Of a stretch of 64,000 bases of DNA, positions 8,632 through 16,410 are shown piece after piece. Where the stretch lies: assembly GCF_900110775.1 (NCBI RefSeq), contig NZ_FOEP01000001.1, positions 62,001 through 126,000 of the forward strand, read 5' to 3'. Within the stretch, counting starts at the first letter, position 1; each line of letters starts with the position of its first letter. Both the position numbers and the translations under genes were made by a program. The notes below the pieces were generated by a model, which was not told the DNA's origin, did not search any database, and saw only the letters and a list, made by a program, of their open reading frames with translations. This DNA is from Thalassovita taeanensis (GTDB lineage Bacteria; Pseudomonadota; Alphaproteobacteria; Rhodobacterales; Rhodobacteraceae).

Positions 8632-8666
8632 GGATAAGAGGGCGCCATGATGACGCCCTCTTATCC
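8632..8666 (+). promoter_or_regulatory. Start-codon hairpin of the RNA methyltransferase gene
   Basis: A perfect 13-bp inverted repeat: arms GGATAAGAGGGCG (8632-8644) and CGCCCTCTTATCC (8654-8666). The 9-nt loop CCATGATGA holds both candidate start codons of the RNA methyltransferase gene, and the likely Shine-Dalgarno bases (AGAGGG) are in the left arm. The mRNA would hide its own ribosome binding site unless the hairpin is opened. There is no T-run, so a terminator role is less likely. Confidence 0.7.
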
Positions 8667-9843
8667 TATTGTCCGCCTTCGTCCCAAAGCCAACGCCAAA
8701 GCGGTGCGGCATGGGTTTCCGTGGGTCTATGACAACGAGCTGGTCACCGACCGGCGGTCGCGCAACTTGATCCCTGGCACCCTTGCGGTGCTTGAGGACG
8801 CAGAGCGCAACACGCTTGGTCTTGTGGCTGTAAACCCCAATTCCCGCATTATCTGCCGGATGATCGACCGCGATGAAACCGCGCAGGTTGATCAGGCTTG
8901 GTTTGCCGCGCGGCTGACGCGGGCATTGCAGATGCGCGAACGTCTGTTCGATGCGCCGTTCTATCGCTTGATCCACGCCGAGGCAGATGACCTGCCGGGT
9001 GTGATCATCGACCGCTTCGGCGATGTCGCGGTGGTGCAGCCCAACGCGGCCTGGGCCGATCTGTTGTTCGATGCGCTCAGCGCGGCGCTGATCGAGGCCA
9101 CAGGCGTGACCACGGTGATCAAAAGCGCCACGGGCCGGGCGCGGTCTTTGGAAGGGCTGGACAACGAATCCGGCGTGACCGAAGGCGCGGCCCCTGCGGC
9201 GCCGGTTCCTGTGCCGATGAACGGTGCTACCTATATGGCCGACCTGACCGGCGGCCAGAAAACCGGGCTTTATTTTGACCAACGCCCGAACCACGCCTTT
9301 GCCGCACGTCTGTGCAAGGATGTGACCGTGCTGGATGTGTTCTCTCACGTTGGCGGCTTTTCCCTTGCGGCGCTGGCCGCAGGTGCCAGTTCCGCGCTGG
9401 CGGTTGATGGCTCCGAGGCAGCACTTGCGTTGGCTGAAGAGGGGGCCAAGGCGACCGGCGTTTCCGACCGCTTTACCACCCGCAAGGGTGACGCCTTTGA
9501 CGTATTGGCAGCCTTGGCCGAAGAGGGCGAAAAATTCGATGTGGTGATCTGTGATCCACCCGCATTTGCGCCGTCAAAACAATCGGTTGAGGCGGGCTTG
9601 CGCGCCTATGAACGCATCGCACGGCTGGCGGCCGGCGTGGTGGCCGAGGGCGGGTATCTGGTGCTTTGCTCCTGTTCCCATGCTGCTGATCTGGCGAAGT
9701 TCCGCGGCGCTTGCGTGCGCGGGATTGGTCGGGGCGGGCGTCATGCGCAACTGCTGCATACCGGTTTCGCCGGGGCGGATCACCCGTTGATGCCGCAATT
9801 GGCCGAAAGCGGATACCTCAAGGCGCTGTTTTTCCGCCTATGA
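8647..9843 (+). CDS. Class I SAM-dependent RNA methyltransferase (RlmI-like; RSP_2647 family)
   Basis: A 398-residue enzyme built like RlmI: an N-terminal PUA-type RNA-binding region (to about residue 75, with VRHGFPWVYDNEL), a central linker domain and a C-terminal Rossmann methyltransferase with GGQKTGLYFDQRPN, the SAM-binding segment VLDVFSHVGGFSLAALAAGA and the motif VICDPPAFAPSK. It probably methylates cytosine in rRNA or another RNA in the cytoplasm, using S-adenosylmethionine. I believe NCBI names it the RSP_2647 family. It overlaps the PIN gene by 4 nt, and its start sits in the loop of a strong hairpin. The exact target base is unknown. Confidence 0.85.
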   Translation: MMTPSYPIVRLRPKANAKAVRHGFPWVYDNELVTDRRSRNLIPGTLAVLEDAERNTLGLVAVNPNSRIICRMIDRDETAQVDQAWFAARLTRALQMRERLFDAPFYRLIHAEADDLPGVIIDRFGDVAVVQPNAAWADLLFDALSAALIEATGVTTVIKSATGRARSLEGLDNESGVTEGAAPAAPVPVPMNGATYMADLTGGQKTGLYFDQRPNHAFAARLCKDVTVLDVFSHVGGFSLAALAAGASSALAVDGSEAALALAEEGAKATGVSDRFTTRKGDAFDVLAALAEEGEKFDVVICDPPAFAPSKQSVEAGLRAYERIARLAAGVVAEGGYLVLCSCSHAADLAKFRGACVRGIGRGGRHAQLLHTGFAGADHPLMPQLAESGYLKALFFRL

Positions 9844-10394
9844 AGGTGCTGCTCGATACCTGCGTGCTGTATCCGACGGTTATGCGCGAGGTGTTGTTGG
9901 GCGTGGCCGGAGCGGGGGTTTATACTCCGCTGTGGTCGGCGCGTATTCTTGAGGAATGGGCCCGTGCCGCGCGCAAGCTGGGGCCGGGCGGCGAGACGCA
10001 GGCACGGGGCGAAATTGCGCTGCTCAGCAGCCGTTGGCCGGGGGCGCAGGTGACATGGCCCCCTTCGCTTGAGGCGCGGCTGTGGCTGCCGGACCCGGCG
10101 GATGTGCACGTGCTGGCAGCGGCGATCGCAGGGTCGGCTGATCTGATTATCACCCTGAACGCAAAGGATTTTCCGGGGAATATCCTGACCGAAGAAGGTT
10201 TGACCCGGCAAGACCCGGACGGTTTTTTGCACGGCATCTGGCAAGCGCAACCCGAACTGGTGACCGAGGTGGCCGAGGCCGTCCGGCAAGAGGCCGAGCG
10301 GTTGTCGGGCGAAGCGTGGAACATGCGCGCGTTGATGAAAAAGGCGCGTTTGCCGCGCTTGGGCAAGGCGTTGACGCCCGGCCCACGGGCCTAG
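9840..10394 (+). CDS. PIN domain protein (RSP_2648 family)
   Basis: A 184-residue protein whose first two thirds form a PIN nuclease-like domain: LLDTCVLYP with the first acidic residue, ILEEWARA, then DPADVHVLAAA and ADLIITLNAKDFP with the others. PIN domains cleave RNA with divalent metal. The ATG at 9840 overlaps the methyltransferase stop by 4 nt, so the two are translationally coupled. No antitoxin-like gene lies nearby, so it is not an obvious VapC toxin. The C-terminal 60 residues are charged and basic and may bind RNA. The name RSP_2648 is from memory; activity is inferred. The 3' end overlaps the convergent protease gene by 4 nt. Confidence 0.8.
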   Translation: MKVLLDTCVLYPTVMREVLLGVAGAGVYTPLWSARILEEWARAARKLGPGGETQARGEIALLSSRWPGAQVTWPPSLEARLWLPDPADVHVLAAAIAGSADLIITLNAKDFPGNILTEEGLTRQDPDGFLHGIWQAQPELVTEVAEAVRQEAERLSGEAWNMRALMKKARLPRLGKALTPGPRA

Positions 10395-11071
10395 GTCCAG
10401 CGCTGATCCAGCTTCTCGATCGCGGCAATCCGCTCGCCGGTTTTCGGATGGCTCAGCAGCCATGCGGGGGCGGCGCCGGAGTTGGACTGCGTCAGGGCTT
10501 CGAGCTTGAGAAATAACGATTTTTGTGGCGCGGTGCCAATGCCCGCCTTGGTCAGCAGGGCGGCGGCATAGGCGTCGGCCTCGTACTCGTCGGAGCGCGA
10601 CAGGCGCGCCGCCAGCAGGGTGGTCAGCATATTGGCCAGCCATGTCCCGATCCCCGGCAGCAGTCGCGAGAACACCATCGCCAGCGCAGTGCGCAGGGCA
10701 TTCTGGCCGGAAAAGTCGATCATCCGCCGCCGGGAATGGCCAAGGGCGACATGGCCCAATTCATGCGCGATAACGCTGGCTATTTCCTCGGCCGTGACCT
10801 CACCCGCCTTGAATTTGTTGTAAAATCCGCGTGTTATGAAGATGCGGCCATCCGGTGCGGCCAGACCGTTGACCGGGGCAATCTCGTAAATATGCACGCG
10901 GATGCGCGGCAGATCGAGCGCGGCGGCCAGCCGCGAGGTGATCTGTGACAGCGTGGGATCGGCCAGCTCGGACGAGCGGGCATCAAGCTCGCGCGCGGTG
11001 CGCCAGACGGAAAAGCGATACATCGCCAGAGCGTAGAGGATCGCCAGAAGGATCGGGGCAAAGCGTAGCAT
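10391..11071 (-). CDS. M48 family zinc metalloprotease
   Basis: A 226-residue membrane-anchored protease. One N-terminal hydrophobic helix (about residues 3-19) is followed by a catalytic domain with HELGH at 103-107 (two zinc ligands and the catalytic glutamate) and the third-ligand region SRSDEYEADAYA near 159-170. M48 enzymes of this compact type degrade misfolded proteins at the membrane. I used the ATG at 11069-11071; an in-frame TTG two codons earlier is possible and neither has a strong ribosome binding site. It is divergent from the MFS gene and shares its promoter region, which carries 11-bp repeats. Confidence 0.88.
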   Translation of the reverse strand: MLRFAPILLAILYALAMYRFSVWRTARELDARSSELADPTLSQITSRLAAALDLPRIRVHIYEIAPVNGLAAPDGRIFITRGFYNKFKAGEVTAEEIASVIAHELGHVALGHSRRRMIDFSGQNALRTALAMVFSRLLPGIGTWLANMLTTLLAARLSRSDEYEADAYAAALLTKAGIGTAPQKSLFLKLEALTQSNSGAAPAWLLSHPKTGERIAAIEKLDQRWT

Positions 11072-11174
11072 AGTCAAGATATGGGGCAGGGCGCGGGCGC
11101 TGACAAGGCCGCATCGTGTCGGCGCCTTGCGACGATCTGGCCGCGAAATAGCTCAAAATACCTGTATGATTTCG

Positions 11175-11207
11175 ATGCACATTACATGCACACTGTATGC
11201 ACATGCA
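11175..11207. repeat. Three 11-bp direct repeats (ATGCACA-N4)
   Basis: ATGCACA occurs at 11175, 11186 and 11197, each followed by four variable bases, so the copies fall on the same face of the DNA helix. The array lies between the divergent M48 protease and MFS genes, 40-70 bp upstream of the MFS start. The spacing is that of PhoB/OmpR-type response-regulator sites, though the sequence is not a PhoB box. Confidence 0.6.
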
Positions 11208-11246
11208 GCAAGATCGGGCGCTGCGCAGCCTGAAGGTTGAACCGGA

Positions 11247-12488
11247 ATGAAACTATCATGGGACAGCAGCGCGCTGAAGCGCTTGCCGCGTGGGGTCTGG
11301 GCGCTGGGATTTGTGTCATTGTGGATGGATATTTCATCCGAGATGATCCACGCGTTGCTGCCGGTTTATCTGGTGACAGTCATGGGCAGTTCGATGGTGG
11401 CGGTCGGTTTCATCGAGGGCATAGCCGAGGCAACGGCGGCGATCACCAAGGTGTTTTCCGGCGCGCTGAGTGATTGGCTGGGGCGGCGCAAGGTGCTTGT
11501 GGTTGTCGGGTACGGGCTGGCGGCGCTGACCAAGCCGATCTTTCCGCTGGCGCCGACGCTGGGCTGGGTTGTCGGCGCGCGGTTCATTGACCGGGTGGGC
11601 AAGGGCATTCGCGGCGCGCCGCGTGATGCGCTTTTGGCGGATCTGGCGCCAGAGGAGCTGCGCGGGGCGAGTTTTGGCCTGCGGCAATCGCTGGATACGG
11701 TCGGGGCCTTTATCGGGCCGTTGCTTGCGATCGGGCTGATGTGGGCGCTGGCGGGGGATATCCGCCTGGTGTTCTGGGCCGCCGTTATTCCGGCGGTGAT
11801 CGCTGTCTGGCTGCTGGTGACGCAGGTGCGCGAGCCGGAACGCGAAGGCGGCCCGGCGCGGGTCAAGGCGCCGCTCAGCTGGGCGGCGGCGCGCAAGCTG
11901 GGCGGGGTGTATTGGGCGGTGGTGGCCGTGGCGGCCGCCTTTACGCTGGCGCGGTTCAGCGAGGCGTTTCTGGTGCTCAAGGCGCATGACGACGGTCTGA
12001 CGGTGGCGCTGGTGCCGGTGGTTTTGGTGGTGATGAACGTGGCCTATGCGCTGTCGGCCTATCCGGCGGGGGCGATGTCTGACGAGAAGGGCGGATCGCG
12101 GATCAAATCGCTGGCGGTTGGGGTTGCGCTTCTGGTGGTGGCGGATCTTGTGCTGGCGCTGGTGCCGGGCCTGCCGGGAGTCTGGTTGGGCGTGGTGCTG
12201 TGGGGCGTGCATATGGGCTTCACTCAGGGCGCATTTTCGGCGCTGGTTGCCGATACGGCCCCGGTCGAGCTGCGCGGCACCGGCTTTGGCATGCTGAACC
12301 TGATGACCGGCGGGGCAATCCTGCTGGCCAGTGTCATCGCCGGGGTGTTGTGGGATGGCTGGGGCGCGCAGGGCACGTTTCTGGGCGGAGCGACATTGGC
12401 CTTTGTGGCGCTGCTGAGCCTGTGGCCACTGCGCCGGGTGATGCGCAAAAACTCTGCGGCCATAGCCGAGGAGGCCGGACAGGCCTAG
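11247..12488 (+). CDS. MFS transporter
   Basis: A 413-residue major facilitator with about 12 membrane helices. Conserved marks include WMDISSEMIHALLPVYL in helix 1, the loop 2-3 motif GALSDWLGRRKVLV and VGKGIRGAPRDALLADLAP, typical of a bacterial MFS group of unknown substrate. It probably exports or imports a small molecule across the inner membrane by proton coupling. The promoter region carries three helically phased repeats, so it is probably induced by a specific regulator. It overlaps the convergent VWA gene by 4 nt. Confidence 0.85.
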   Translation: MKLSWDSSALKRLPRGVWALGFVSLWMDISSEMIHALLPVYLVTVMGSSMVAVGFIEGIAEATAAITKVFSGALSDWLGRRKVLVVVGYGLAALTKPIFPLAPTLGWVVGARFIDRVGKGIRGAPRDALLADLAPEELRGASFGLRQSLDTVGAFIGPLLAIGLMWALAGDIRLVFWAAVIPAVIAVWLLVTQVREPEREGGPARVKAPLSWAAARKLGGVYWAVVAVAAAFTLARFSEAFLVLKAHDDGLTVALVPVVLVVMNVAYALSAYPAGAMSDEKGGSRIKSLAVGVALLVVADLVLALVPGLPGVWLGVVLWGVHMGFTQGAFSALVADTAPVELRGTGFGMLNLMTGGAILLASVIAGVLWDGWGAQGTFLGGATLAFVALLSLWPLRRVMRKNSAAIAEEAGQA

Positions 12489-13669
12489 CGGGTCAGCTCA
12501 CGCATGCCTTTTTCGATGCCAGCGAGGGTCATCGGGACCATATTGCCCTCGAATATCGTTTCGATCATCTTGATCGACTGGGTATAGGCCCAGTATTTTT
12601 CCTGCACCGGGTTGATCCACATATGCGCGGGCCATTGATCGCGGGCGCGGCGTAGCCAGGTTTCGCCGGTTTCGGCGTTCCAATGCTCATTCGCCCCACC
12701 GGGATAGGAGACCTCATAGGGGGACATGCTGGCGTCGCCGACAAAAATACATTTGTAATCAGAGCCGTAGGTGCGCAGGACCTCCCACGTTGGGATCTGC
12801 TGATCCCAGCGGCGGCGGTTGTCTTTCCACACGCCTTCGTACAGGCAATTGTGGAAATAATAGTGTTCAAGGTGTTTGAATTCGGACCGGGCGGCGGAAA
12901 ACAATTCCTCCATCACCTTGATATGCGGGTCCATCGAGCCGCCGACATCGAAGAACAGGATCACCTTGACAGCGTTGCGCCGCTCGGGGCGGGTTTTGAC
13001 GTCAAGATAGCCGTGTTCGGCGGTGGCGCGGATGGTGCCATCAAGGTCCAACTCGTCATGGGCGCCGTCGCGGGCCCAGCGGCGCAGGCGTTTCAGCGCG
13101 ACCTTGATGTTGCGGGTGCCCAGTTCGATGGTGTCGTCGAGGTTCTTGAACTCGCGCTTGTCCCAGACCTTGACCGCGCGACCGTGGCGGCCCTTTTCCT
13201 GGCCGATCCGCACGCCTTCGGGGTTATAGCCATGCGCGCCGAAGGGCGAGGTGCCGGCGGTGCCAACCCATTTGTTGCCGCCCTGATGGCGGCCCTGTTG
13301 TTCCTCGAGCCGCTTTTTCAGCGTCTCCATCAGCTTGTCAAAGCCACCGAGCGCTTCGATCTCGGCTTTTTCTTCGGCGCTGAGATGTTTTTCGGCCATT
13401 TTCTCCAGCCAATCGGCGGGGATATCCACGGCTTCGAGCACGTCGCCGAGCTGAATGTTTTCCAGCCCCTTGAAGGTCGCGGCAAAGGCGCGGTCGAATT
13501 TGTCGATATTGCGCTCGTCTTTGACCATGGCGGTGCGGGCGAGGTAATAAAATCCCTCGACATCATAGGTTACAAGCCCGGATTTCATCGCCTCGAGAAA
13601 GCTGAGGTATTCGCGCAAAGAGACCGGAACGCCGCCTTTTCTGAGGTTTTCAAAGAAGGGCAGGAACAT
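12485..13669 (-). CDS. CoxE-like VWA domain protein
   Basis: A 394-residue cytoplasmic protein. The first half is charged and helical (LRKGGVPVSLREYLSFLEAM at the start), and the second half is a von Willebrand factor A domain of the CoxE type. Its metal site reads DVGGSMD (about residue 240), so the usual DxSxS has glycine in place of the first serine, as in many CoxE relatives. Such proteins act as adaptors for MoxR AAA+ ATPases that remodel or load metal into target enzymes. A MoxR gene is three genes upstream on the same strand. It lies 3 nt after the small membrane protein gene. Confidence 0.85.
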   Translation of the reverse strand: MFLPFFENLRKGGVPVSLREYLSFLEAMKSGLVTYDVEGFYYLARTAMVKDERNIDKFDRAFAATFKGLENIQLGDVLEAVDIPADWLEKMAEKHLSAEEKAEIEALGGFDKLMETLKKRLEEQQGRHQGGNKWVGTAGTSPFGAHGYNPEGVRIGQEKGRHGRAVKVWDKREFKNLDDTIELGTRNIKVALKRLRRWARDGAHDELDLDGTIRATAEHGYLDVKTRPERRNAVKVILFFDVGGSMDPHIKVMEELFSAARSEFKHLEHYYFHNCLYEGVWKDNRRRWDQQIPTWEVLRTYGSDYKCIFVGDASMSPYEVSYPGGANEHWNAETGETWLRRARDQWPAHMWINPVQEKYWAYTQSIKMIETIFEGNMVPMTLAGIEKGMRELTR

Positions 13670-13672
13670 GGG

Positions 13673-13840
13673 TCAGACCGCCGCGCGATGCACGAAGATG
13701 GTCAGGAACAAGCCGATGATCATGAACAGGATCGCATAGCCCGCCGCATATTGCAGCATGTCCAGCCTGCGCCCTTTGCGCCGATATGCCAGCAGCGCCC
13801 CAAAGAACGCGCCCAGAATTGCCCCAAGAATTACGATCAT
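13673..13840 (-). CDS. Small membrane protein in the MoxR/VWA cluster
   Basis: A 55-residue protein with two hydrophobic stretches (IVILGAILGAFFGALLAY and YAAGYAILFMIIGLFLTIFV) joined by the basic turn RRKGRRLD, so it should be a two-helix inner-membrane protein with the loop in the cytoplasm. I chose the ATG at 13838-13840, which overlaps the DUF2927 stop by 4 nt and has CGGAG upstream. No family is recognised. Its position between DUF2927 and VWA suggests that it anchors the module in the membrane. Confidence 0.75.
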   Translation of the reverse strand: MIVILGAILGAFFGALLAYRRKGRRLDMLQYAAGYAILFMIIGLFLTIFVHRAAV

Positions 13841-15213
13841 ATTTGCCCGTTTCTCCGTTTCAGGGGGCTGAGCGCGGTGATTTCCCGCACCTTCGCCCGC
13901 ACGGCCCAATCCGCGCCAAATCCGTACCTTGCCCAGCCCAGACTGTCCAGTCTGACGGTCCGTGCCTCGGCAGAGCGGCCCAGCAGGTCCAGTGCCTCGG
14001 CGCGCAGCAGCAGCAGGGTCGACAGCAGCGCGGCGTTTTCATGGCGGGCGGCGACGTTCAGATGCGAATCGACCAAGCGCAGCGCCTCGGCGCCGCGGCC
14101 TTCGCTGACGGCATAGGCCGCAAGCTGTTGCGCGACCTGGGCGCTGTGCAGTTCGGTGTTGGGCGTGCGGTCGTAAAATCGCTGTGCGGCCTGAAAATGC
14201 GACATGGCGATCGGTGCGTCATAGGATTGGGTCAGCCGCCCCAGTGCGTAATGTGAAAAGGCGCGGCGGTGATCCTGCCAGCCTTGGGTGCGGGCAATAT
14301 TGACCGCGCGCTGTGCCGCTGAGCGTCGCTGCTCGGGGCTGGCGCCGGGGCCAAGGGCGCTCTGAACCGCGTCGATCCAGGCGCGCGGGGTCGGGGTCAG
14401 GTTCTGCGGGGCCAGCGTTTGCCCCGTCGGGTTAAGCCGCGCCAGAATCGCGGGAAGGCGCGTGGCCACCTGAGCGCGGGTCATGCCCGACTGCAATTCG
14501 GGTGCATAATACGCCCGCAGCACCAGCATGTCGTAGCCGGTCAGAACCGTGTGCACATTGTCGTCGTTGAACACGCTGTCGGGCAGCCGGTAGAGGTCAT
14601 TGAGCGGCCCCAGCGCCTGTGCCAGCTCTTCATGCAGGCAATCGCGCAATTCCTGCGGAGCGGCATCGGCGGGCACGAAAATCGCCAGCTTGCTGCGCTG
14701 CGTGACCTTGGCCCAATCGGTGCGGGCCGACCGTCGAGCCGAGCGATATTCGGACAGCCGCGAGATATTGGGCACCACGAAACAGGCAGCCTGCGGCAGC
14801 TGCCGACGAATGTCGGCGCGCGTTACGGCCTCGATCGTGATATTGGCGTCGGCGTCGGCGGTGCGGCGGATGTCGATCCCGGCCTCGGAGCGCAAGCGGA
14901 GCAGCAAGCGGTCAAGATCCATCGTCAGATTGACCGGCGCCTGCCCGGTGACGCGCAGGGTGATCGGGCCCTCAAAGCGGCTGAGCACCGGCAGGTCGCG
15001 CCCTGATTCAAGCTTGAACGCCAGATCCAGAAAGTCGCGTCTGAGGTCGATATTCGACACCATCGGCCGGTCGGGGCGCGGCACCGTGAAGGTTTTCATC
15101 GGCGGCAGCAGGGTTTCCGCGCCGGTTGCGGCGCGGGTGGCCACATCGCCGGGTTCGGCGGACACGCAGGCGCTTAACGCCAGACAAAGGGACAAAAGCC
15201 AGATGGGTTTCAT
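13837..15213 (-). CDS. DUF2927 lipoprotein, protease-like
   Basis: A 458-residue exported lipoprotein: the signal MKPIWLLSLCLALSAC places the lipidated cysteine at residue 16. The N-terminal half fits DUF2927 and contains CLHEELAQALGPLND, a HExxx motif followed by conserved residues that suggests a divergent zinc-peptidase fold. The C-terminal half is helical with repeat-like segments and could be a TPR-like region for protein contacts. The ATG at 15211-15213 is preferred because the lipoprotein signal starts there; 14 upstream codons lack support. It is coupled to the small membrane protein gene. Enzyme activity is inference only. Confidence 0.8.
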   Translation of the reverse strand: MKPIWLLSLCLALSACVSAEPGDVATRAATGAETLLPPMKTFTVPRPDRPMVSNIDLRRDFLDLAFKLESGRDLPVLSRFEGPITLRVTGQAPVNLTMDLDRLLLRLRSEAGIDIRRTADADANITIEAVTRADIRRQLPQAACFVVPNISRLSEYRSARRSARTDWAKVTQRSKLAIFVPADAAPQELRDCLHEELAQALGPLNDLYRLPDSVFNDDNVHTVLTGYDMLVLRAYYAPELQSGMTRAQVATRLPAILARLNPTGQTLAPQNLTPTPRAWIDAVQSALGPGASPEQRRSAAQRAVNIARTQGWQDHRRAFSHYALGRLTQSYDAPIAMSHFQAAQRFYDRTPNTELHSAQVAQQLAAYAVSEGRGAEALRLVDSHLNVAARHENAALLSTLLLLRAEALDLLGRSAEARTVRLDSLGWARYGFGADWAVRAKVREITALSPLKRRNGQI

Positions 15214-15324
15214 TTTTGAAATATGCCTCGCATTGCGGGGCGGGGCAACGCGCAAAACCGGCGCATATCAGAACCTCTTGATCATAAAACTTACAGGCGC
15301 GGGCCGGGAATTGGCAGCCGCCCA

Positions 15325-15352
15325 CCTCAAACACGCTAGGGGCTGTTTGAGG
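15325..15352. promoter_or_regulatory. Inverted repeat upstream of the DUF2927 gene
   Basis: A perfect 9-bp inverted repeat CCTCAAACA / TGTTTGAGG with a 10-nt centre. It lies 112 bp upstream of the DUF2927 start and downstream of the MoxR terminator. It could be an operator for the second half of the cluster. Confidence 0.4.
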
Positions 15353-15400
15353 CGGAAGTTGGGCTTGTGTTGAAAATTTTCGAAAAATACGCTGAATATT

Positions 15401-15420
15401 GGCCGGGTATCGCCCCGGCC
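15401..15420 (-). terminator. Hairpin after the MoxR gene
   Basis: A 7-bp GC stem (GGCCGGG / CCCGGCC) with a 6-nt loop lies 17 bp past the MoxR stop; on the minus strand it is followed by AATATTC and later TATTTTT. It probably reduces read-through from moxR into the DUF2927 gene. Confidence 0.5.
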
Positions 15421-15436
15421 ACGGCGTAGGCGGGGG

Positions 15437-16279
15437 CTACTGTCGTTTGCTGCGGGCCATGAAGGCGAGGCGTTCGAACAGGTGCACGTCCTGCTCGTTT
15501 TTCAGCAGCGCGCCGTGCAGTTTGGGCAGGGCGTTCGGCCCGTCGCGGCGCAGGTCCTCGGGGGTCAGATCCTCGGCCAGCAGCAGCTTCAGCCAGTCCA
15601 GCACCTCGGAGGTAGAGGGCTTTTTCTTCAGCCCGGCAGTGTCGCGCACCTCGTAAAACTGCGTCAGGGCGGTGGTCAGCAGCTTTTCCTTGATATTGGG
15701 GTGATGCACTTCGACGATCTGCTTCATCACCTCGGGTTCGGGGAAGCGGATGTAGTGGAAGAAACAGCGGCGCAGGAAAGCGTCGGGCAGTTCCTTTTCG
15801 TTGTTCGAGGTGATGATCATGATCGGGCGGTGCTTGGTGCGGATCGTCTCGCCGGTCTCGTAGACGTGGAACTCCATCTTATCGAGCTCTTGCAACAGGT
15901 CGTTGGGGAATTCGATATCGGCCTTGTCGATCTCGTCGATCAGCAGAACGACTTTTTCGTCGGCATCAAAGGCTTCCCAGAGTTTGCCCTTTTTGATGTA
16001 GTTGCTGACGTCGTGCACGCGCTCTTCGCCAAGCTGGCTGTCGCGCAGGCGCGATACGGCGTCATATTCGTACAGGCCCTGCTGGGCCTTGGTGGTGGAT
16101 TTGATGTTCCATTCGATCATCCGCAGCCCAAGCGCGCTGGCAACCTGACGGGCCAGTTCGGTCTTGCCGGTGCCCGGTTCGCCCTTGACCAGAAGCGGCC
16201 GTTCCAGCGTGACGGCGGCATTGACGGCCACGGTCAGGTCATCAGTGGCCACATAGGCGTCGGTTCCTTCGAATTTCAT
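15437..16279 (-). CDS. MoxR family AAA+ ATPase
   Basis: A 280-residue AAA+ ATPase. Walker A is GEPGTGKT (residues 33-40), Walker B is VVLLIDEIDKAD (about 104-115), and sensor-type residues follow in IITSNNEKELPDAFLRRC. MoxR ATPases are cytoplasmic chaperones that work with VWA partners to mature target complexes; a CoxE-like partner is encoded downstream on the same strand. The ATG at 16277-16279 is the only start with normal family length; an upstream extension would overlap dksA. The ribosome binding site is weak. It is divergent from dksA. Confidence 0.92.
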   Translation of the reverse strand: MKFEGTDAYVATDDLTVAVNAAVTLERPLLVKGEPGTGKTELARQVASALGLRMIEWNIKSTTKAQQGLYEYDAVSRLRDSQLGEERVHDVSNYIKKGKLWEAFDADEKVVLLIDEIDKADIEFPNDLLQELDKMEFHVYETGETIRTKHRPIMIITSNNEKELPDAFLRRCFFHYIRFPEPEVMKQIVEVHHPNIKEKLLTTALTQFYEVRDTAGLKKKPSTSEVLDWLKLLLAEDLTPEDLRRDGPNALPKLHGALLKNEQDVHLFERLAFMARSKRQ

Positions 16280-16410
16280 CTGGACAATAACCCTTTGATC
16301 CCTATTGCGGCTGCACAGTAACGTGAAGACCTTCGGCCTGCAATCTACTGCGTTAAGGGTAGTGACAATCGCTAACCGTTCGGATAGATGCTCGGCCGGG
16401 AGGGTACCGC

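Noticed and set aside
12683-14116. A long plus-strand open frame of 477 codons
   Set aside because: It is a shadow of the VWA, small membrane protein and DUF2927 genes in GC-rich DNA; its composition is not protein-like.
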